From: DATHSN01 sp035464115
Lineage (GTDB): Bacteria; Actinomycetota; Acidimicrobiia; Acidimicrobiales; SKKL01
NCBI GenBank assembly: GCA_035464115.1
Contig: DATHSN010000083.1
Coordinates: forward strand, 1-28,597
DNA: 28,597 nt
Direction: 5' to 3'
Below, one piece after another: positions 14,658 to 21,760 of this stretch; position 1 is the stretch's first letter; each line of letters begins with the position of its first letter. The notes under the pieces are model-generated. The model made no database searches. It was given only the letters and a program-made list of their open reading frames with translations, and was not told where the DNA came from. Both the position numbers and the translations under genes were made by a program.

Positions 14658-16423
14658 GTGGACCCCAGCCCCATCCGTGACGCGCTGGCGGGAGTCGACG
14701 ATCCCGCCCTGGTCGACGCGGTCGCCGCGTGGCACGCCGCCGACCCCGACCCCGACACCCGGGCCGAGGTCGAGCGCCTGGTCGCCGACGGCGACCTGAC
14801 GGGTCTGCGCGACCGGTTCGGCAGCCGCCTGAGCTTCGGCACCGCCGGTCTGCGGGGCGCGCTCGGTGCCGGTCCCAACCGCATGAACCGCCTGGTGGTG
14901 CGCCAGGCCGCGGCCGGGCTGGTCGCCCACGTCGGCCCCGGTGCCCGGGTGGTCGTCGGGTACGACGCCCGCCACCGGTCCGACGACTTCGCCCTCGACA
15001 CCGCCCGGGTGGTGGCCGCCGCCGGCGGCACCGCGCTGGTGCTGCCCCGACCGCTGCCCACCCCCGTGGTCGCCTTCGCGGTGCGCCAGCTGGGTGCCGA
15101 CGCCGGCGTCATGGTCACCGCCAGCCACAACCCCCCGGCCGACAACGGCTACAAGGTCTACCTGGGCGACGGCGCCCAGATCGTGCCGCCGGCCGACGCC
15201 GAGATCTCGGCGCGCATCCTGGCCGCGGCCGAGGGCCCGATCGCGCTGGCCGCCGAGGACGACCCCGCCATCGTCCACCTCGGCGACGAGGTGCTCGACG
15301 CCTACCTGGTGATGGCCGCGGCCTGCGCCACGCCGGGCGGACCCCGCCGGGCCGACCTCGTCTACACCGCCATGCACGGGGTGGGCCGCGACGTGGTGCA
15401 CGCGGCGCTGCGCCGCGCCGGCTTCGCCCACCCCCACGACGTGGTGGCCCAGGCCGAGCCCGACCCCGACTTCTCGACGGTGGCGTTCCCCAACCCCGAG
15501 GAGCCCGGCGCGCTCGACCTGTCGCTCGCCCTCGCCGTCGAGGTCGGCGCCGACGCGGTCCTCGCCAACGATCCCGACGCCGACCGCCTCGGTGTCGCCG
15601 TCCCCGACGCCGCCGCCCCCGGCGGCTGGCGGGCCCTCACCGGCAACGAGATCGGGGCCCTGCTCGCCGACCACCTCCTGGCCCGCTCCACGGGTGCCGA
15701 CCGCCTGGTCGTCACCACGATCGTCTCGTCGCGCCTCCTGCAGGCCCAGGCCGCGGCGGCCGGGGTGCGCTACGCCGAGACGCTCACCGGCTTCAAGTGG
15801 ATCGTCCGTCCCGGCCTGGCCGACCCGTCGGCGCGCTTCCTGTTCGGATACGAGGAGGCGCTCGGCTACGCGGTCAGCGCCGACGTGCGCGACAAGGACG
15901 GTGTCACCGCCGCGGTCGTGTTCGCCGAGCTGGTGGCCGGCCTGCGCGCCGAGGGCCGCACGGTCATCGACCGCCTCGACGACCTGGCCCGTCGCCACGG
16001 CCTGCACGCCACCGACACCTGGTCGATCCGCTTCGACCAGGTGTCGGTGGCGTGCAGGCCACCGACACCTGGTCGATCCGCTTCGACGGCCCCGGGTCCG
16101 ACGAGCGGATGGCCGCCGTGATGGCCACGGTGCGGGGCACGCCGCCGGCGCGGCTGGGGGGCGCCGAGGTGACGGCCGTGGTCGACTACGCCACCGGGGT
16201 CGGGGGCCTGCCCCCCACCGATGCCGTGCTCCTCGAGCTCGGCGGCGCGGCGCGGGTGGTGGTGCGCCCGAGCGGCACCGAACCCAAGGCCAAGTGCTAC
16301 CTCGAGGTGGTCGAGGCGGTGGTCGACGACGACGTGTCCGCCGCACGGGGGATGGCCGGACGCCGGCTCGCCGCTCTTCGTGACGATCTGGCCACGCATC
16401 TCGGTGTCGAGACGTCCCGGTAG
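14658..16423 (+). pseudogene. Phosphoglucomutase/phosphopentomutase, frameshifted by a 50-bp insertion
   Basis: This alpha-D-phosphohexomutase (PGM2/PmmB-like) moves phosphate between C1 and C6/C5 of hexose or pentose phosphates. The motifs are the phosphoserine loop TASHNP (154-159, Ser156), the metal loop DPDADR (305-310), the sugar loop GYEEALGY (397-404) and, in a different frame, the phosphate-binding RPSGTEPK (bases 16265-16288). The first frame ends prematurely at 16121. Between 16038 and 16087 a 50-bp insertion shifts the frame; removing it restores one 571-codon gene, the normal family length. GTG 14658 is chosen because GGAGG (14648-14652) lies 5 nt before it. Placed between punA and deoC, it probably supplies pentose-5-phosphate. 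As written, the product lacks its C-terminal phosphate-binding domain. The lesion could be real or a sequencing/assembly artefact. Confidence 0.85.
15999..16087 (+). repeat. Fold-back (forward-reverse-forward) repeat inside the mutase gene
   Basis: Bases 15999-16026 and 16033-16060 are perfect reverse complements (28-bp arms, 6-nt loop TCCGCT). A 30-bp segment at 16008-16037 is repeated exactly at 16058-16087. The net effect is a 50-bp insertion, not a multiple of three, at the boundary where the mutase reading frame changes. This is the footprint expected when a copying polymerase switches to the complementary strand and back. Confidence 0.95.
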
Positions 16424-16426
16424 CCT
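16421..16426 (+). promoter_or_regulatory. Candidate -10 box for the downstream membrane protein
   Basis: TAGCCT overlaps the mutase TAG stop and would give a leader of about 30 nt containing GGAGGG before the ATG at 16463. Confidence 0.35.
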
Positions 16427-16462
16427 CAGGTTCGACACCTCGGGACCGACGGAGGGACGGAG

Positions 16463-17635
16463 ATGGGACGGCGACTCGTCGGTGGCGCACTGGTGGGAAT
16501 CGGTCTGTTCGTCGCGTCGCTGACCTGGGTCGGGTTCGGGGCGCTGCGCACCGTCCTCGACGCCGGCCGCAGCGACCGGGTGGCCGAGGCTCTCTACGAG
16601 GACCGTGAGGTCCGCGACCAGATGCGGACCACCATCGCCGACGGGCTCGACGCCGCCATCCCGAACGACATCGCCGTGCCCCGCCAGGAGCTGCTCGACG
16701 CCGCCGAGGCCGCCCTCGACGACCCCGCGGTCGAAGCCGTCGTGCGCGACGGCCTTGTCCGCTCCCACCAGCGCTTCCTCGGCCAGGATCCGAACCCCGA
16801 CGAGCCGATCGTCGTCGACGCCGCCGCCATCGGCGCCGCGGCGCGCACCGCCCTCGTCACCGCCCGCCCCGATCTCGCCCCGGTGGTGCCGCCCCCGCCG
16901 TCGTTGCCGATCACGCTGCCCACCGAGGTGCTCCCCGACGCGAGCGGGTTCCGCCGGTGGCTGGTGGGCACCGTCGCGCTGGGGGCGCTCGCCGCCACCG
17001 GGCTGGTCGTGGCCGCGTTCGTGATCACCGACAACCGCCACCGGGTGCTGCGCCGGGTGGGGTGGTGGGGCATCGGCGCCGGCGCCGCCTGGGTCGTCAT
17101 CGGCGTCGCCCTCCCCGAGCTGGCCAAGCTGATGCTGCCCGGCCAGGCCGCGATCTTCGCCGCCATCATCGGCGTGATGGCCGGCGGCATGGTCGGGCCG
17201 TCGATCACCGCCATGGTCGCGGGTGCCGCAGCCGTGGTCGTCGGGTTCCTCTGGTGGGGCGTCGCCCGGGTGGCTCGCCGCTCGGGTGGGCGCGCCCCGG
17301 CCCCGGCCCCCTACCAGCAGGGCGCCTACCCGCCGGGTGCGTACCCGCCGTCGTACGCGCCGCCGTCCTACCACCCGCCCGCGGCGGCCCCGCCGGGGTA
17401 CGCCTCGGGCTCGTCCCCCACCGGCCAGTACCCCTCCGTGACACCCGCGGCGCCGCCTCGACCGGGCGCCGACCCGACCCGGGTGGCGGGCGCCGACCCC
17501 ACGCGGGTCACCGGCGGATCCACCCCGCCGGGCGGCACCCCGGCCCCGCCCGCCGGCGCACCCTGGGCCCCGCCGCCGCCGGCCCCCGACCCGGCGCCCC
17601 GCTGGGTCGACGGCGTCGGCTACGTCGACGACTGA
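16463..17635 (+). CDS. Multi-span membrane protein with a proline/tyrosine-rich tail
   Basis: I do not recognise this 390-residue protein as a named family. It has an N-terminal membrane span (about residues 5-26) and an extracytoplasmic, mostly helical region (27-165) ending in a Pro-rich stretch (PVVPPPPSLPIT). Further spans lie at about 167-189, 199-222 and 228-262. A long Pro/Ala/Gly/Tyr-rich cytoplasmic tail follows, with YPPGAYPPSYAPPSY and two copies of GADPTRV. Such tails are common in actinobacterial membrane proteins and are probably disordered. The ATG at 16463 has GGAGGG 6 nt upstream. It sits between the mutase and the convergent upp gene (16 nt between stops). No function is proposed. 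Confidence 0.78.
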   Translation: MGRRLVGGALVGIGLFVASLTWVGFGALRTVLDAGRSDRVAEALYEDREVRDQMRTTIADGLDAAIPNDIAVPRQELLDAAEAALDDPAVEAVVRDGLVRSHQRFLGQDPNPDEPIVVDAAAIGAAARTALVTARPDLAPVVPPPPSLPITLPTEVLPDASGFRRWLVGTVALGALAATGLVVAAFVITDNRHRVLRRVGWWGIGAGAAWVVIGVALPELAKLMLPGQAAIFAAIIGVMAGGMVGPSITAMVAGAAAVVVGFLWWGVARVARRSGGRAPAPAPYQQGAYPPGAYPPSYAPPSYHPPAAAPPGYASGSSPTGQYPSVTPAAPPRPGADPTRVAGADPTRVTGGSTPPGGTPAPPAGAPWAPPPPAPDPAPRWVDGVGYVDD

Positions 17636-17651
17636 CCGACGGCCCGCCCGG

Positions 17652-18275
17652 TCAGCTGATCCCGAACTGGCGGTCGCCGGCGTCGCCGAGACCGGGATGG
17701 ATGAACCCGACGTCGTTCAGGCGCTCGTCGACCGTGGCGGTGACCACCTCGAGGTCGAACCCGGCCTCCTCGACGTGGCGCAGCCCCTCGGGGGCGGCCA
17801 GCACGCACACCACCGTCATCGGACCGGCGTGGTGCTCGAGCAGCTGCTCGCACGTGTAGACGAGCGACCCGCCGGTGGCGAGCATGGGGTCGAGCACCAG
17901 CACCGGCTGGCCCTCGAGGTCGGCGGGGACGGTCGACATGTAGGCGGCCGGCAGCAGCGTCGTCTCGTTGCGGCGCACCCCGATGAACCCCACCGGGGCG
18001 TGCGGCAGCAGCCGCTGGGCGGCGGCCAGCATGCCGAGGCCGGCCCGCAGCACGGGCACGATCAGCGGGCCACCGTCGAGCACGACGCCATCGGTCTCGG
18101 CGAGGGGCGTGCGCACCCGCACCGCCCGGGTGGCGAGCGAGCGGGTGGCCTCGTAGATGAGGAACGACGCCAGGTCGTCGAGGTCGGCCCGGAACCGGTG
18201 CGACGGGGTGGACTGGTCGCGGAGGCGGGTGAGGCGCTCGGCGACGAGGGGATGCTGGACGACCGTGGTCTTCAT
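17652..18275 (-). CDS. upp: Uracil phosphoribosyltransferase
   Basis: This 207-residue enzyme converts uracil and PRPP to UMP in pyrimidine salvage. The PRPP loop is DPMLATGGS (129-137). The N-terminal HPLVAERLTRLRD, the middle VPVLRAGLGM, and the C-terminal uracil-binding region GFIHPGLGDAGDRQFG are all typical of Upp. Length matches the family exactly. The ATG at 18275 is preceded by CATGAT with an 8-nt spacer, a weak leaderless-type box, and no Shine-Dalgarno. It is divergent from deoC with only 43 nt between start codons, so the two promoters share the gap. It is convergent with the preceding membrane protein gene. Confidence 0.96.
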   Translation of the reverse strand: MKTTVVQHPLVAERLTRLRDQSTPSHRFRADLDDLASFLIYEATRSLATRAVRVRTPLAETDGVVLDGGPLIVPVLRAGLGMLAAAQRLLPHAPVGFIGVRRNETTLLPAAYMSTVPADLEGQPVLVLDPMLATGGSLVYTCEQLLEHHAGPMTVVCVLAAPEGLRHVEEAGFDLEVVTATVDERLNDVGFIHPGLGDAGDRQFGIS

Positions 18276-18318
18276 GGGCCCCGATCATGCCTCGCCGGCC
18301 GTTGGTAGCGTGCGGTCC
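18276..18318. promoter_or_regulatory. Compact divergent promoter between upp and deoC
   Basis: Both start codons are served from 43 nt. On the plus strand TAGCGT (18306-18311) lies 7 nt before the deoC ATG. On the minus strand CATGAT (18282-18287) lies 8 nt before the upp ATG. Both transcripts would be leaderless, and each gene's -35 region would overlap the other promoter. Confidence 0.5.
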
Positions 18319-19275
18319 ATGGCACTGCTGGCCGAACCCGAGCGCCCGGGCGACGATCCCCGGTGGATCGCCCCCCTCGTGGGGGGCACCGCGGTGCGGG
18401 TCAGCCCCGTCGACGCGGTCGGCCTCGAGGCCCGGGCCGCGGCGCTGATGAGCCGCTCGATCAAGACCAGCTCGAAGCTCGGTGCGCTCGACCTCGCCAT
18501 CCGCTGCATGGACCTCACCACCCTCGAGGGCATGGACACCCCCGGCAAGGTCCGGGCCCTGTGCGCCAAGGCGGTGCGGCCCGATCCCGGCGCGCACGGC
18601 ATCCCGTCGGTGGCGGCGGTGTGCGTCTACCCCGAGCTGGTCGAGGTGGCGGCCGCCGAGGTCGCCGGCTCGGGCGTGAAGGTGGCCAGCGTCGCCGGGG
18701 CGTTCCCGGCCGGGCTCAGCGCCCTCGACGTGCGCCTCGCCGACATCCGCGCCGCGGTGGCGGCGGGCGCCGACGAGATCGACATCGTGCTCAACCGCGG
18801 GGCGTTCCTCGCCGGGCGCTACCGCCAGGCGTTCGACGAGATCGTCGCCGCCAAGGAGGCCTGCGGGTCGGCGCACCTCAAGGTCATCCTCGAGACCGGC
18901 GAGCTCGGCTCCTACGACCAGGTCCGCCGGGCCAGCCACCTGGCCATGGTGGCGGGCGCCGACTTCATCAAGACCTCCACCGGCAAGGTCGGCACCAACG
19001 CCACCCCGCCGGTGGCGCTGTGCATGGCCGAGGCCATCCGCGACCACGCCGACCAGACCGGCCAGGTCGTCGGGCTGAAGCTGGCGGGGGGCATCCGCTC
19101 GGCCAAGCAGTCGTGGGGCTACCTCGCCCTCATCCAGGAGACGCTCGGCGCCGAGTGGCTCACCCCCGACCGGTTCCGCATCGGGGCGTCGAGCCTGCTC
19201 AACGACGTGCTCATGCAGATCGCCCGGCTCCGCACCGGCCGCTACCAGCGCCCCGACGACTTCACCAACGACTGA
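18319..19275 (+). CDS. deoC: Deoxyribose-phosphate aldolase (eukaryote-like long form)
   Basis: This 318-residue class I aldolase splits 2-deoxyribose-5-phosphate into glyceraldehyde-3-phosphate and acetaldehyde, the final step of deoxynucleoside breakdown. The Schiff-base lysine is Lys218 in DFIKTSTGK. Asp155 (DEIDIVLNR) and Lys254 (GLKLAGGIR) complete the catalytic set. The length and the C-terminal segment (LKLAGGIRSAKQSWGYLALI through DRFRIGASSLLNDV) resemble the roughly 318-residue animal DERA more than the 250-residue E. coli form. The ATG at 18319 follows TAGCGT by 7 nt. The TGA stop overlaps an ATG (TGATG) that opens a small frame leading to the aldehyde dehydrogenase, which could consume the acetaldehyde. 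Confidence 0.94.
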   Translation: MALLAEPERPGDDPRWIAPLVGGTAVRVSPVDAVGLEARAAALMSRSIKTSSKLGALDLAIRCMDLTTLEGMDTPGKVRALCAKAVRPDPGAHGIPSVAAVCVYPELVEVAAAEVAGSGVKVASVAGAFPAGLSALDVRLADIRAAVAAGADEIDIVLNRGAFLAGRYRQAFDEIVAAKEACGSAHLKVILETGELGSYDQVRRASHLAMVAGADFIKTSTGKVGTNATPPVALCMAEAIRDHADQTGQVVGLKLAGGIRSAKQSWGYLALIQETLGAEWLTPDRFRIGASSLLNDVLMQIARLRTGRYQRPDDFTND

Positions 19276-19349
19276 TGGCCCCACCCACCGAGGCCCTCCC
19301 CCCCGAGGCCCTGCCCGCCAGCACCCCACCCGCGATCGAGGCCCGATGA
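19275..19349 (+). CDS. Possible 24-residue linking ORF between deoC and the aldehyde dehydrogenase
   Basis: A 25-codon frame exactly bridges the 70-nt gap. Its ATG shares a base with the deoC stop (TGATG at 19273-19277), and its TGA overlaps the aldehyde dehydrogenase ATG (ATGA at 19346-19349). The peptide is rich in Pro, Ala and Glu. Translation could thus pass from deoC to the dehydrogenase by two re-initiation steps; the dehydrogenase start has no obvious ribosome site of its own. The alternative is an untranslated spacer that happens to be open. Confidence 0.35.
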   Translation: MAPPTEALPPEALPASTPPAIEAR

Positions 19350-20809
19350 GCGACGCCACCCCGTCCGTGCCCGAGCCGTTCAGCCTCGACTACGCCCCGG
19401 CCCCCGAGTCCACCGCCATCGTCTCGATCGCCGAGCGCTACCAGCTGTGGATCGGCGGCCGGTGGGTCGACCCCCGCTCCGAGCAGAGCTTCACCACGAT
19501 CAACCCGGCCACCACCGAGCCCCTCGCCGAGATCGCGGCCGCCGGGCCCGACGACGTCGACGCCGCGGTGGGCGCGGCGCGCGCCGCGCTCGACGGGTGG
19601 CGGGCGTGGCCGGCCAAGGAGCGGGCCAAGCTGCTCTACCGGGTGGCCCGGCTCATCCAGGAGCGCGGCCGCGAGCTGGCGGTGCTCGAGACCCTCGACG
19701 GCGGCAAGCCCATCGCCGAGTCCCGCGACGTCGACATCCCTCTCGCCGCCGCGCACTTCTTCTACTACGCGGGGTGGGCCGACAAGCTCGAGTGGGCGTT
19801 CCCGGGGCCGGCGCCGCGGCCGGTGGGCGTCGCCGGTCAGATCGTGCCGTGGAACTTCCCGTTGCTCATGGCCTCGTGGAAGCTCGCTCCCGCGCTGGCG
19901 TGCGGCAACACCGTGGTGCTCAAGCCCGCGGAGACCACGCCGCTCACCGCCTTGTTGCTGGCCGAGATCCTCGACGAGGCCGGTCTCCCTCCCGGCGTGG
20001 TCAACATCGTCACCGGGGCGGGCGACACCGGCGCGGCCCTGGTCGACCACCCCGGCGTCGACAAGATCGCCTTCACCGGCTCCACCGAGGTGGGTCGCCA
20101 CATCCAGCGCGAGCTGGCCGGGCGCGACGTGCGCCTCACCCTCGAGCTCGGCGGCAAGGCCGCCAACATCGTGTTCGAGGACGCCGCCATCGACCAGGCC
20201 GTCGAGGGCATCGTCAACGGCATCTACTTCAACCCGGGCCACGTGTGCTGCGCCGGCTCGCGGCTGTTGGTGCAGGAGTCGGTCGCCGACCTGCTGCTCG
20301 ACAAGCTCAAGCGCCGCCTCGACACCCTCCGGGTCGGCGACCCGCTCGACAAGAACACCGACGTCGGCGCCATCAACTCGCTGGCCCAGCTCGACAAGAT
20401 CGAGCAGCTCGTGGCGTCGGGGGTGGCCGAGGGCGCCGAGATGTACCAGCCCGACTGCGACCTGCCCGAGCACGGCTGGTTCCACCGGCCCACCTTGTTC
20501 ACCGGCGTCTCGCTGTCGCACCGCATCGCCCGCGAGGAGATCTTCGGGCCGGTGCTGTCGGTGCTCACCTTCCGCACGCCCGACGAGGCCGTGGCCAAGG
20601 CCAACAACACGCCCTACGGCCTGTCGGCCGGGGTCTGGACCGAGAAGGGGTCGCGCATCCTCTGGATGGCCGACCGCCTCCGGGCCGGCGTGGTGTGGGC
20701 CAACACCTACAACCGGTTCGACCCCACCAGCCCGTTCGGTGGCTACAAGGAGAGCGGCTTCGGCCGCGAGGGCGGCCGCCACGGCCTCGAGCCCTACCTG
20801 GTGCGCTAG
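19346..20809 (+). CDS. Aldehyde dehydrogenase (NAD(P)+), DeoC-linked
   Basis: This 487-residue ALDH-superfamily enzyme oxidises an aldehyde to the acid. Conserved features are Asn170 (IVPWNFP), Lys193/Glu196 (LKPAET), the cofactor loop FTGSTEVG (243-250), the general base Glu267 (LELGGK), and the catalytic cysteine at 301 or 302 in GHVCCAGSR. EEIFGPVLSV and SPFGGYKESGFGREGG complete the core, so it should be active. Its place directly after deoC suggests acetaldehyde from deoxyribose-5-phosphate as substrate (inference). It is followed after 10 nt by a shortened, apparently inactive ALDH paralogue. Together they resemble the two halves of the ALDH16 family. The ATG at 19346 overlaps the stop of a small linking ORF. 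Confidence 0.92.
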   Translation: MSDATPSVPEPFSLDYAPAPESTAIVSIAERYQLWIGGRWVDPRSEQSFTTINPATTEPLAEIAAAGPDDVDAAVGAARAALDGWRAWPAKERAKLLYRVARLIQERGRELAVLETLDGGKPIAESRDVDIPLAAAHFFYYAGWADKLEWAFPGPAPRPVGVAGQIVPWNFPLLMASWKLAPALACGNTVVLKPAETTPLTALLLAEILDEAGLPPGVVNIVTGAGDTGAALVDHPGVDKIAFTGSTEVGRHIQRELAGRDVRLTLELGGKAANIVFEDAAIDQAVEGIVNGIYFNPGHVCCAGSRLLVQESVADLLLDKLKRRLDTLRVGDPLDKNTDVGAINSLAQLDKIEQLVASGVAEGAEMYQPDCDLPEHGWFHRPTLFTGVSLSHRIAREEIFGPVLSVLTFRTPDEAVAKANNTPYGLSAGVWTEKGSRILWMADRLRAGVVWANTYNRFDPTSPFGGYKESGFGREGGRHGLEPYLVR

Positions 20810-20819
20810 GAGCGTTGTC

Positions 20820-21686
20820 ATGACCGATCGGCTCGACGTGCGCAAGACCTACAAGCTGTTCATCGGCGGCGCGTTCCCGCGCTCGGAGTCGGGCCGCACG
20901 TTCGCGGTCGCCGGCGCCGACGGCCGCCACCTCGCCCACGCCCCGCTCGGGTCGCGCAAGGACCTGCGCGAGGCGGTGGTCGCCGCCCGGGGGGCCCAGG
21001 CCGGGTGGGCGGGGCGCACCGCCTACAACCGGGCCCAGATCCTCTACCGGGTGGCCGAGATGCTCGAGGGCCGGCGCGACCAGCTCGCCGGTGAGCTCGC
21101 CGACGCCGGGGCTCCCGATGCCGGCGCCGAGGTCGACGCCTGCGTCGACCGGTGGGTCTGGTACGCCGGCTGGGCCGACAAGATCACCCAGATCGCCGGC
21201 GGCGCCAACCCCGTCGCCGGGCCCTACTTCAACCTGTCGGTGCCCGAGCCCACCGGGGTGGTGGGCGTCGTCGCCCCCGACACCCCGGCGCTGCTGGGGC
21301 TGGTGTCGCGGGTCGCCCCGGCCATCGTGTCGGGCAACACCGTGGTGGTCCTGGCCAGCGAGACCGCGCCGCTGCCCGCCCTCACCCTCGCCGAGGTGCT
21401 CGCCACCTCGGACCTCCCCGGCGGCGTGGTCAACGTGCTGTCGGGTCGCCGCGCCGAGCTGGTGAGCTGGATGGCCGGCCACGGCGACGTCGACGCGGTC
21501 GACCTCACCGGCGTCGACGACCTCGACGTGCGCGTCGAGGCCGAGCGGGCCGCGTCGGAGTCGGTCACCCGGGTGGTGCGCGCCGTCGGGCCCGAGGCCG
21601 ACTTCGCCGCCGACACCGCGCAGACGCCGTGGATGGTCACCGCGCTGTGCGAGACCAAGACGGTCTGGCACCCCACCGGGCGGTAG
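20820..21686 (+). CDS. Degenerate, shortened ALDH-like protein (ALDH16 second-half-like)
   Basis: This 288-residue protein is clearly related to aldehyde dehydrogenases (YKLFIGGAFPRSESGRTF near the start; SRVAPAIVSGNTVVVLASE in the middle). It has lost catalytic features: the PWN motif reads APDTPALL, the cofactor lysine of LKPSE is Ala, and the whole catalytic Cys/Glu domain is missing. In their place is a short C-terminal region ending at KTVWHPTGR. The reading frame is intact with normal codon use, so it is probably a maintained partner rather than a decaying fragment. AGGAG overlaps the upstream stop and lies 7 nt before ATG 20820, showing tight coupling. A structural or scaffolding role for the active ALDH is inferred. 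Confidence 0.8.
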   Translation: MTDRLDVRKTYKLFIGGAFPRSESGRTFAVAGADGRHLAHAPLGSRKDLREAVVAARGAQAGWAGRTAYNRAQILYRVAEMLEGRRDQLAGELADAGAPDAGAEVDACVDRWVWYAGWADKITQIAGGANPVAGPYFNLSVPEPTGVVGVVAPDTPALLGLVSRVAPAIVSGNTVVVLASETAPLPALTLAEVLATSDLPGGVVNVLSGRRAELVSWMAGHGDVDAVDLTGVDDLDVRVEAERAASESVTRVVRAVGPEADFAADTAQTPWMVTALCETKTVWHPTGR

Positions 21687-21724
21687 CCCGAGCCGGGGTG
21701 GTGCCATCGCGGCCCTCCGCCGCG

Positions 21725-21730
21725 TAGAGT
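21725..21730 (+). promoter_or_regulatory. Candidate -10 box for the M23 peptidase gene
   Basis: TAGAGT would start a transcript near 21737, giving a short leader with a perfect GGAGGT (21749-21754) placed 6 nt before GTG 21761. GTGCCA at 21701-21706 is a possible -35 element with an 18-nt spacer. Confidence 0.45.
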
Positions 21731-21760
21731 CACCGACGGGCGGAGGCCGGAGGTCCAGGC

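Noticed and set aside
20820..21686. Decayed pseudogene of the upstream aldehyde dehydrogenase
   Set aside because: The frame is intact with normal codon use, a good ribosome site, and a pattern of losses matching the known non-catalytic ALDH16 domain.
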